DNA of 64,000 nucleotides, from contig CADCXA010000031.1 in assembly GCA_902806565.1 (NCBI GenBank), positions 248,001 through 312,000 on the forward strand. Direction: 5' to 3'. The notes below the pieces were generated by a model. The model was not told the origin of the DNA. It was given only the letters and a program-made list of their open reading frames with translations, and did not search any database. Source of the stretch: Hypoxylon rubiginosum (taxonomy: Eukaryota > Ascomycota > Sordariomycetes > Xylariales > Hypoxylaceae). This document shows, piece after piece, positions 55,634 through 64,000 of this stretch. Made by a program: the position numbers and the translations under genes. Every line of letters begins with the position of its first letter. Positions within the stretch are counted from its first letter, which is position 1.

Positions 55634-57113
55634 GTAGGAAGGTGGAATTAATTATCATTCGAATCGCATCGCTAACGTTCCTTTCTTCTGGCTCTTGACT
55701 TTTGGGGGTTTGTAGTAGACACAATAGATATCGTAAACACCAATGAGCCGATCTAGGGATTGCGGATAATGCAACGCGTATGCGATACGGGCCCGTGATT
55801 GAATACTATGGTTAGTAGTGATTCAAGGGTCGGTTATGTTCTCTGCTTGGCTTTGTAATTATCGTCGCACGATATCGAGTGTCGGAAACTCGCGGTGATA
55901 TAGATCCTAATCTCTATGACTCTGGTCGGAAAGTAGTGTAATGTTGGACAAAGTATAACGAGCGACGGTGATGTTGGGGGATTCGAGATTCGAGGTTTGA
56001 TGGTTCTGTGGTTCGATATGAGAAGGTCGGATCGTCTATCTGCAAGTCTGGAGTCTGGAGTCTCGAGTCAAAGAAAGTTGGATGTTGTCTTGCCCCTTGC
56101 AGTCTGCAGTTGCAGTCCCTTTGGAAAGTCTAGTCTGGACCTGGCAGAGTTCAATGTTGCAAGGTTGCATCGCGTATTGCGTGTACCGGCCGCATTATTA
56201 AGTTTTGGGTGGGTTATCGATACGCGCGGCCCTATTAATCAATTGGAAGCACCAGCCAGCAGCCAGCCAGCCAAGCCAAGCGCCGACCCACCTGCGTCGT
56301 TAGGTGCATATTCGTTTCTGACGTCGAGGGTGGGACTGGAACGTGGAACTTCCAAGCTCTGATCTGCCGGTCCAGCTGTACCTAAAAACCCCAACTCACC
56401 CTTATGCCTCCTTTCGATGCTCTCCATGTCCAATTCATGGAATCCCATAAATATTTGGAACGTTGCTGTCGACTCATCCTTGACGGGATATGCACAGATA
56501 TGCACAGAAGGGGGACATGACAAAACGTTGGAAAGATTACAGACACGAGGTGGGATACATGATAAAAATGGAATTGTTCCAATCATCTCCTATTCTGAAC
56601 CAGCAGCCTCCATTATCACCAGGGTCGCCAACTATGAAGTTGAAAAAACCTGTGTGTGACTTGAGCGAAGAATTTTTATGGATATTGAGAAAATATTTGG
56701 CCAGGTTTCTGTGCTTTTATACATTTGAAAAAACCAGTGAGTTGGGGTGTGTCTAGGGTCGTGAATACGAGCTTTCCCCCATTCCTTAGGTAGGTATGTA
56801 GGTAGGCTACTACACTAACCGCCAAGGTATTACGGTTACGTCGTAACAGGCCCTATCTTTTTCCTCTCCTAGTCTTATTCTGCCAAATGATCGTCACCTC
56901 AGCTGGAACATGGTGACGGTGACGGTGAGGCTGAGCACGGAGTCAGTAGCCGAGGGCCAGTTAGGTCCATTCTAGGGATGACATTGGCTGAGATCTCCAG
57001 ACCCTCAGACCCCAGGCGAATGTTGCGCCTACTGCATGTAAAACGACGCGGAAACCCGGCATCTGTTTTTGAGGCATAGCTGGTCTGCTAGGCAGCGTAT
57101 CGTTTCGTGCTCG
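55634..57113. other. intergenic, no gene recognised
   Basis: About 1.5 kb. It contains short reiterations GAGTCTGGAGTCTGGAGTCTCGAGTC around 56047-56071 and CAGCCAGCCAGCC around 56254-56270, and a TAGGTAGG microsatellite near 56787-56805. Open frames at 55997-56362 and 56417-56756 coincide with these low-complexity sequences and are not called. Confidence 0.45.
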
Positions 57114-57577
57114 TCATTTCTTTTTCATGTGAAGAGCATCGCTTTCTTTGGTATCCTCTCGTGCTTCATCTAGGAGCTTGTCTATGCCCCGTTCCTTCAA
57201 AGCAACCTATGGTGTGCATTAGCAATTAGCGACGAGACTTATACCTCGAAAACCAAGACCACATCTATTAAAGCAAGTATGCTTGACAAACGTACCTGAA
57301 GACAACTCTGGTAATCTTTGAAGAGTTTAGAGCATTCGTTGTCGTCTGCCTTTCCGTTGCCCCGGAGGTATTCTATGTCCGTGTAAGCCATGCTGGATCG
57401 AGTTGAAAATGTCCAACTCATATCAAACGTCGAACGTACTCTCACTATACCACTTAAGAAAACAAGTGTCATATCGTCTAAGGTGTTCAGCTTAGTAGAC
57501 AGCAACTTACATCGCTGGAATAGACCTTGTGCTTACTCTTTCACTTCGTTACACTCTGGTGCAAGAGAAGCAGACAT
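57114..57577 (-). CDS. MDM35: Mdm35 / TRIAP1-like twin CX9C protein
   Basis: Four small exons, complement of 57537-57577, 57440-57477, 57296-57372 and 57114-57206, join in frame to 82 residues. The sequence opens MSASLAPECNEVKERYDTCF, giving the first CX9C pair, then LKWYSEKYLRGNGKADDNE and CSKLFKDYQSC, the second CX9C pair. VALKERGIDKLLDEAREDTK follows to the stop. This is the canonical Mdm35 layout. The protein is oxidatively folded in the mitochondrial intermembrane space by Mia40 and partners Ups1/Ups2-type lipid-transfer proteins (phosphatidic acid and phosphatidylserine). Three introns in under 470 bp make it easy to miss by ORF length alone. Confidence 0.95.
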
Positions 57578-58044
57578 GATGTTAGATGAAAACTAGGTAC
57601 CTAGGTAGCTTGCACTTTTATGGTGTTTTGATGCATTTGTATATAAGACCACGGAATTGTTGGATGACGATGCGAACATATTAATCCCATCCCCCTGTCC
57701 CCCAAGAAGACCCCTACAGATGGTATCGTTATCGTTATCTTAGCGTGTGCTTTTTATCTATGTATCAGACGTTGCTACCTGACTTTGGGTGGTACTTGAG
57801 AAGTAAAGTATCGGACTATTTCCGGCAAAGGAATCGGCAAGAGTACTTGAAAGATACATCCCCGCGGTGCTAATTCCGCTGATTTGAACTTGGTGGGTCT
57901 ACAGTTACACCTTTAGGCCTACGGCTTTAGAAATTTTAGTTTTCTAGGTCCAGCGCATTTCGTCTTTGCGACTTCAACAACATTCTTTATTTGCTATCTT
58001 CGGCAACGCCTCTATCGCGATAGCACCCCGATGCGCCCGCGACC
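57578..58044. other. divergent promoter region
   Basis: This is the shared spacer of MDM35 and RRP6. A CTAGGTACCTAGGTAG motif lies at about 57593-57608, just upstream of the MDM35 start. No gene was seen. Confidence 0.5.
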
Positions 58045-60733
58045 ATGGATTCCTCTCAGGACTTCAAGTCCGTCCAGGAAAATATCCAGACCGCTCTCGT
58101 TGCCACCACCCGACTTACCAACCAGATAGCAGCCGAAGACCTCAACTTTCAACGAACAAGTAACCCGGACGTCGCGGAGCAGCTTGACGATACATCTACT
58201 CGAATTCTAGGCCTCGCTACCTCGCTCCTAACGTCTGCTTCAAAAAACACCAATCTCAAAGCTCCCGAGCTTGAAGATGGAGATGATATCGACGTACACT
58301 GGACACGAATCGTAGATGTGGTAGATACCTTGCTGGAGAAGGCCGATACATGCCTCGATGAATACACCGGCCTGATCAAGCGGAAGGCTGCGCCCACCGA
58401 GCAGCCCGGCCCGCCGGTGAAGAAAGCTAAATCAAAAGCATTGGACCCGTTCATGCGCAATGCAAACATCATCAAACCCCAGAATGCGTTCGACGTGAAA
58501 CCCAACAACCTGGATACATCACCCTGGAAGCCGATTCTTACCAAAAAGCCGCACGCGCTTGTCCCTCTCGAGAGGAGTTTAGTAACTTTCAAAGATGAGA
58601 ACCAATCAACCCAGTACGGTCATACCTATTTCCTCACACTTTCGCTCGAAATGTTTGACGGGTGTCAACCCTACGCAAAAACATACTCGAAAAGCGAGAA
58701 GTGTAAAATGTCTAAGTTCTGTACCGGGAGCTGACAGTATATATAGATATAAGCATCCCTACGAGACCGAGATAACTCAGCTCGAATTCCCAGAAGCCGT
58801 CTTCGAAAAGAGAGAGCCTATCAAGTACAAGCCTGTCGAATCCACGTCCGCCACTTTCGTCGATACTTTCGAGGGTGTTTTAGAGATGCTTGAGGAGCTC
58901 AAAGGGGCTACGGAAATTGCCATCGATACAGAGCATCATGATTTTAGAACTTACACCGGTTTATTGTCGTTGATGCAGATTAGCACGCGGGAGAAGGATT
59001 GGATTGTCGATACCCTCCAACCATGGCGTCGCAAACTAGAAGTCCTGAATGAGGTGTTTGCCGATCCGAAGGTTGTCAAGGTTGGTCAAATCTTCCTAAT
59101 CGGCTCCGTCCAGGCTACTGACAATTCTAGGTGTTGCACGGTGCCTACATGGATATAGTATGGCTCCAACGAGACTGTGGCCTCTACATCGTCGGGCTCT
59201 TCGACACGTTTGAAGCCGCGTCAGCGCTCCAGTATCCGACGAGGAGTCTCGCGTACTTGCTGAAAAGATTTGTCGACTTTGACGCTGACAAGAAGTACCA
59301 ACTAGCTGACTGGCGAATACGGTATGGCCATATTTTTGTCCCAATCCTTGCACAATTATGCGTACGAGCCCTGCTAACTGAAAACTAGCCCGATACCGGA
59401 GGAAATGTTCTACTACGCACGCTCAGATACCCATTACTTACTCTATATTTACGACATGATGCGGAACGAGCTATTGGAGCAATCCGCAGAAGAGCCGACG
59501 CACAACTTAGTCCGCCGAGTCTTAGACAAATCTAAAGACACTTCCCTACGGCGGTATGAGACGTTTGCTTATGATGCTGAAGGCGGTCTGGGGCCGTTCG
59601 GCTGGTTTAACATGCTCATCAAACAATCCGCTGGAAAGCTGTCGAAGACGCAGTTCGCCGTGTTCCGGGCCCTACATGAGTGGCGGGATGAAGCAGCACG
59701 CCGAGAAGATGAAAGTACGTTGTATGTCATGGGCAACTCCACGCTCTTCGGTATAACGAGGCGCATGCCACCAGATCCCAAAGCCCTTCATAGCCTTCTC
59801 GACAACGCGTCTCATATTGCCAAACGTGACGCCTTCAACCTATTCAATATAGTCAGCAAAGCGCAGGCCGAAGGCGCAAACGGGCCCAGCGTTGTTGAAA
59901 TCATTCGTCGTCACAACCCGTCGACAATGGGAATTGGTGAAGTCGCAAAGTCGGTCTTTCCCCAGCTAACACATAATGAAACCCGTAATGATGCCGGAGT
60001 ATTGGAGGTTACAGATCTTGTCTCGCATAATTCGAAACTATGGGGGAAGATTCCGATCAGTAGCCGGTGGGAGGGGCCGTCCAAAGTAAAGGCCGGAAGG
60101 ACTATGCAGTTCGAGTTACCTTGGGCTCAATACTTAAAATCTAGCAAGTTGTCAGAGGCAGAGACACAGCTCCAACGGCCGGTTGCGCAGGAAGAGGAAT
60201 CGGCGATCCCTCTTACAGAACCTGATGCACCGCCAGCGTCCGATGAAGATTTCACACTAAAGGCGGGCTTGAGACGCAAAGTGTCCGATGTCGAATCCGA
60301 GTCCGAGTCAGGAGAGGTGGACGACGCACCGTCCAAGCCAGAGCCTGGATCCAGCGCATCCGCCGAGGCCGAGGAAATTGCAGTTCTAGATGACGCGGAG
60401 ATGAAGAAAGCAAGACGAAAAGCAAAGAAGGCCGAAAGAAAAGCTCGTAAGCAGGCTCTCGAGGAGCAGGTTCAAGGAGCGAAGGGTCTGGCAAAGCGTG
60501 CCAAGAAGGAAGGGTTCTCCGAAGCAGCAGAATCGTTGATGGAAAATGGGGACGAAGACCAGAAGCCTTTCGACTACAGCAAGGCTAAATCTGTTCTGAA
60601 GGCTGCGAGAACGACGAAGGCCACTTCACAGGGAGGGAGATTTAACCCATACGGTATGGCGGCTGAGGGCCCGAAGGCCGCGAGGAAGATGCATGGAGAG
60701 AAACCCGGCAAGAGCGCCACGTTTCGGAAGTGA
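58045..60733 (+). CDS. RRP6: exosome 3'-5' exoribonuclease Rrp6 (EXOSC10)
   Basis: Four exons (58045-58613, 58747-59080, 59131-59321, 59389-60733) encode about 812 residues. The N-terminal PMC2NT helical domain covers roughly residues 10-110. The first intron is placed at [14 protein letters not shown] because only the phase-2 GTACGG donor with the ATATAG acceptor restores the conserved YKHPYETEI. The DEDD-Y exonuclease follows: [27 protein letters not shown], and [14 protein letters not shown] with the general-base tyrosine. The HRDC domain contains [17 protein letters not shown]. The C-terminus is acidic then Lys/Arg-rich, with ALEEQVQ coiled-coil character and nuclear-localisation-like runs. 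It is the nuclear exosome subunit for rRNA and snoRNA 3' processing and surveillance. Confidence 0.95.
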
Positions 60734-61294
60734 GGGCATTCACGGACGTGTACTATCTTACCTACCTCCCTGCATTGTGCACTTGCATTAGTTGGTTCAT
60801 AGGGCGTTTGGCGGTCCCAGGTATGATCTGGTTGACCTATGCGTTGTCTTGCATGTCGTCGGTGTCCAGGCATAATTGATCGAGGTCTAGGAATAGCCAT
60901 GGAATCATGGATACCCGAATTAATCACTCCGCTGAAGTTGATAAATACGAAAGTCGCATGATACCACCCGTAGATAACTTTCTATTTCGAATGGCCTTAG
61001 CTTTAAATGCATTCACAAGTGAGATTAGGTAACACACCGCCCATAAGGAGAGTTATCTGTAGGCCCTAAGCCGACAAGCCCGACGATGCGCCTTTACATC
61101 TATGTCCATGCATGTCAGCTGACATGACTGCACAGTTTATTGGAGTCATCCACGATATGGACAACTAGGCAGCCCCCATATCCCTTCAACACACATTCAC
61201 AACAGCCACCGCGCGCTGCGGCTAAATTCGGGAACTAAAAATCTAGACCATTCTGCAATAAGTGGATTCCGCTCCGGGCCAACGGACAACAACG
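60734..61294. other. intergenic
   Basis: This region lies between RRP6 and the acetyltransferase gene. No gene was recognised. The final part is presumably the acetyltransferase promoter. Confidence 0.5.
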
Positions 61295-62098
61295 ATGTCA
61301 TCCGGCAAGCGAACCTCTCCGGTCTCCATCCAACCTCTCCACTACGCCGACGTCCCCCTTTGCGCCCGCATTACGTCATCCGCCTTCTCGGTCGACCCGC
61401 ACACCATCGTCAAGCGGCTCGGCCGGGAGCCATTCGACATGTACACCATCTCGCAGTCTGGATTTCTGAATACGCTCCACAGGAAAACGTATATCTACGT
61501 CAAAGCCGTGGACGATGAAACTGGCGAGATCGTCGGGCACGCCGGCTGGGCGTTTAGGGGTTTGGATGCGGAGCTGATTCCGTGGGTCGGGCCCGGAGAT
61601 GCGAAGCCGGAGGCGGAAGAGCGAGAAGAAAGTCAAGGGAAGGATACCGGATCGAAGGGTGACGAGAAGGAAGACGTCGGAGACGGGAAGGAGGATTCCA
61701 TTGACCGTCTCCACGCCCTCGAAAACGCAGACATGCAGTACTGGCTGTCTAACATCGTCCCCACCGACACGCCTTGCATCTTCATCGTCGGTCTCATCGT
61801 GTCGCCCTCGCACCAGTCCCGGGGTGTGGGCAGCGCCCTGATTCGACACGGCAACGCTATCGCCGACGACCTGGGCCTCACAATATGGGTGCACTCGTCG
61901 CACCAGGCGTACGAGGCGTACAGGAAGTTCGGGTTCGAGACCGTGAGGGAGCTGGATGTGGACCTGGACGAGTATGCGCCGAGAGGGCCGCAAGAGGAGG
62001 AAGAGGTCATGGGGGAGAAGGGGAGCGGGAGGTGGGGGAGGTATGTTATTAGATATATGAAGAGGGCCTCGACGAAATCAGGTAGCTTGAATAATTAA
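61295..62098 (+). CDS. GNAT-family N-acetyltransferase
   Basis: A single exon of 267 residues starting MSSGKRTSPVSIQPL. The N-terminal strand and helix (YADVPLCARITSSAFSVDP) match the substrate-side region of GNAT proteins. IFIVGLIVSPSHQSRGVGSALIRHG carries the acetyl-CoA binding motif A (Q-x-x-G-x-G). LTIWVHSSHQAYEAYRKFGFETV is the motif B region with the AYRKFGF element. Between strands there is an acidic low-complexity insert (Glu/Lys/Asp-rich, about residues 110-140) and another near the C-terminus. The substrate cannot be inferred; related fungal genes are annotated only as GNAT acetyltransferases. Confidence 0.88.
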   Translation: MSSGKRTSPVSIQPLHYADVPLCARITSSAFSVDPHTIVKRLGREPFDMYTISQSGFLNTLHRKTYIYVKAVDDETGEIVGHAGWAFRGLDAELIPWVGPGDAKPEAEEREESQGKDTGSKGDEKEDVGDGKEDSIDRLHALENADMQYWLSNIVPTDTPCIFIVGLIVSPSHQSRGVGSALIRHGNAIADDLGLTIWVHSSHQAYEAYRKFGFETVRELDVDLDEYAPRGPQEEEEVMGEKGSGRWGRYVIRYMKRASTKSGSLNN

Positions 62099-63045
62099 AT
62101 CTGTTCAAGGCCTTCCAGATTGAAGGTAGGTCTCTTTAATCGTCCGATAGCTATCTGTTAGGGATATATGCCTAAAGGGACTCGTAAGCATTACTGGAAG
62201 TCGAACATGTCTCTTATCAGCCCCAAGGGCTTGGCACGAGTGAAACAAAGAAAGATATGACGTGTGTGAGTAGTTGGCGAAGGTGAGGGGTCTGACATCA
62301 TGATAACCAAGGACATAGCACTCACTCATTTGACTAGTCAGACACAGCTGAGGCGCCTTAGAGAAGGGCGCTGCTTTCCTGCAGGCTACGCATCGGGAGG
62401 CTTTCGCTAGTGGAAGAAAGCGGGCAGAACGGGGGCTGTCTATGCTCGAACAGGTGTGTTCAGCTAACCTACCGAGCGCCATAAGCGTAATGTACATATT
62501 TCCAATAACAGCACCTCCGGCTTCGGCTAGGTTCCGAAGTGGGATTGACGAAAACTTAGGGGTTAGAATGGGATACCCCTATGCATTAACTTTGCTATTC
62601 TGCGGCCATATCAATCTCGCTTGCCTTCGTGTACATACGTAGATACCCAACATGTATGCCCATTTTGAGGCCGACCTGCTCGTAGAAAACAACTTCAAAT
62701 CTTCTTGTGCGACCTTCAACGTGGCTGCATCGCTATGTTGATTGAACGCTGGAGCTGAAACTATGGCCCCCAAATTATACCACCTAAATAGCGGTGGATA
62801 TCTAGTCCAGCCTTATGTCGCCCATAGCCTACTTGTTGTCTCACTACCAAGGTAATGTCTCTTAAAATAGGCCATCTATTGCTTCACGTTTCAGCCAGAA
62901 AAGGTGTTTGTAGATAGGCTACTGCAGCTAACCCATTGCCCAGCGTAATATATATGTCGACGCAATCAGCTGAAAAAGCTCAGCCTAGATGGCCACCCAG
63001 GTATTGTTCCCGAGTTTCTAACATCATATTAATTTTGAGAAAGTC
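62099..63045. other. intergenic, no gene recognised
   Basis: About 0.95 kb following the acetyltransferase. A 130-codon minus-strand open frame (62105-62497) lacks motifs and protein-like composition, and is likely spurious. Confidence 0.45.
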
Positions 63046-63876
63046 ATGCATTGGCAGGGCTTGTTGTCGTTAACGTTTAGTGTGGCAATCCGGATTTTTA
63101 TCGTCGAAGGGACGACCACTCTCTTGACCTTCTCAGACAACAACTGCGTCTCATTCGTCGAGTCGCTTGAGGGAGCTGACGGCTTCTACGACGGTACATG
63201 TACGAACTTCTGGGACCAGAGCACTAGTCCACATAACAGCTTTATGATTGACGCCGTCGACCTAGGCTGTTTAAGTATGTCTACGTATCCCCTTCTGTCG
63301 AGAATATCTTGTCGCTTTTTATAAGAGACGAGTCGTCAATAGGGACATACGCAATTAAGTAGTGGCTAACTCGTGTTGTTAGTAACTATCTACGGCCAAA
63401 ACGCAAACGAGCAGGTCTGCTCTTCGGATATTCAGATCGTTGCCGACCAAAGAAATTGCTACAATTCTTCATGGCAATATTATAGTGTAGACTTTTGCAC
63501 GCCCTTGATACCATCATCATCATCAACAGCAACCTTGCTTCCAACATCAACAATCCTGCTTCCAACGTCAATGGGTACCCAGGTTCCTTCCTTAGCCGCG
63601 GTGTCACCCAACAATGTCAATGTAGCCGTTGTCGCAGGTGGTTCAGTGGCCGGGACTCTTGCCATCATAGCTGTGGTCGCGGCAGCACTTTATTACTTCT
63701 GGTGGCGACATAAGACGAAGAGTCAACCCGCTCAAAATGATGACTCCGAGAGAGATAAGGTCTCGGGATTAATCTACAAGTCAGATGAATTAGGGCCGGC
63801 TAGAATCGCCGAAGCGCCGTGGCAATCCGAGCGGCCGTGGGAACTTGCTCCTGATCATATTGTGGAGGCACCCTAA
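63046..63876 (+). CDS. single-pass cell-surface-type membrane protein
   Basis: Two exons (63046-63274, 63383-63876) give 240 residues. The N-terminus MHWQGLLSLTFSVAIRIFIVEG is a signal-peptide-like segment. An extracellular part of about 120 residues follows with about six cysteines and a Ser/Thr/Pro-rich stalk (PSSSSTATLLPTSTILLPTS) suited to O-glycosylation. One strong transmembrane segment comes next (VAVVAGGSVAGTLAIIAVVAAALYYFWW) with a basic stop-transfer WRHKTKS and a cytoplasmic tail. The tail holds two similar units, ARIAEAPWQSERPWELAP and DHIVEAP. The layout resembles fungal mid2-like or WSC-like surface proteins, but no specific domain is recognised. Confidence 0.7.
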
Positions 63877-64000
63877 CAATCACAGCGCCCATATGAAGTC
63901 CCGGCTTGATGATCCAGCACAGCTGTGCAGTAGATACTAGAAAGAACGAGTTATCGACTAGGATTTGAATTGCGTAATGTTCCTAAGCACTGTTGATTTA

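Noticed and set aside
55997..56756. overlapping plus-strand open frames
   Set aside because: They run through low-complexity reiterations (GAGTCTG, CAGC) and show no domain.
58614..58738. open extension past the first exon of RRP6 ending in a stop at 58732-58734
   Set aside because: It is intronic: only splicing from the GTACGG donor to the ATATAG acceptor restores the conserved YKHPYETEI sequence.
62105..62497. 130-codon minus-strand open frame
   Set aside because: Lacks motifs and overlaps the presumed 3' flank of the acetyltransferase gene.

Overview
The window is nuclear DNA of a filamentous ascomycete, most likely a Sordariomycete. The evidence is short GT-AG introns of about 50-130 nt with CTAAC-like branch sites, several gene families known mainly from filamentous fungi (PTH11-like rhodopsin-domain proteins, HET, NACHT-ankyrin, PKS-NRPS with a trans-acting enoyl reductase), and dispersed TACC/CCTAGGTA microsatellite motifs between genes. 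Exon-intron structures were assembled by hand from reading frames, splice consensus and conserved motifs. No search was run.

Positions 1 to about 33,000 are accessory and are dominated by a secondary-metabolite cluster. In order they hold a rhodopsin-domain membrane protein (722-2063), a trans-acting enoyl reductase (3006-4149, minus), a 14-TM MFS exporter (4691-6589, minus), a roughly 3,997-residue PKS-NRPS megasynthase (7476-19858, plus), a NACHT-ankyrin NLR-like gene carrying an in-frame TAG (20140-24138), a small kinase-like gene (25024-25833, minus), a MITE-like palindromic element (26104-26511), a cytochrome P450 (26975-28992) and an amidohydrolase (30936-32377, minus). The expected logic is that the PKS half builds a methylated polyketide with the enoyl reductase acting in trans, the A-T half would load an amino acid, the P450 and perhaps the amidohydrolase tailor the product, and the MFS protein exports it. 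The condensation domain has lost both histidines of its HHxxxDG motif (it reads TGLALDG), so amide formation by the usual chemistry is doubtful. This is the most interesting feature of the window.

From about 33,900 to the end the window is mostly a conserved housekeeping block: TSR4/PDCD2-like ribosome-assembly factor, eIF3k, cofactor-independent phosphoglycerate mutase, Mediator subunit 9, tubulin cofactor C-domain protein, a MOSC-ferredoxin reductase fusion, a PAS-rich hybrid histidine kinase, GPI1, a tiny two-TM protein, MDM35, RRP6, a GNAT acetyltransferase and a single-pass surface protein. A decayed HET-domain gene (51330-52288) sits inside this block. Several exons are abruptly GC-rich compared with their neighbours.

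No rRNA gene, intact tRNA gene or CRISPR array was recognised, and no pathway-specific Zn2Cys6 regulator is visible in the window.
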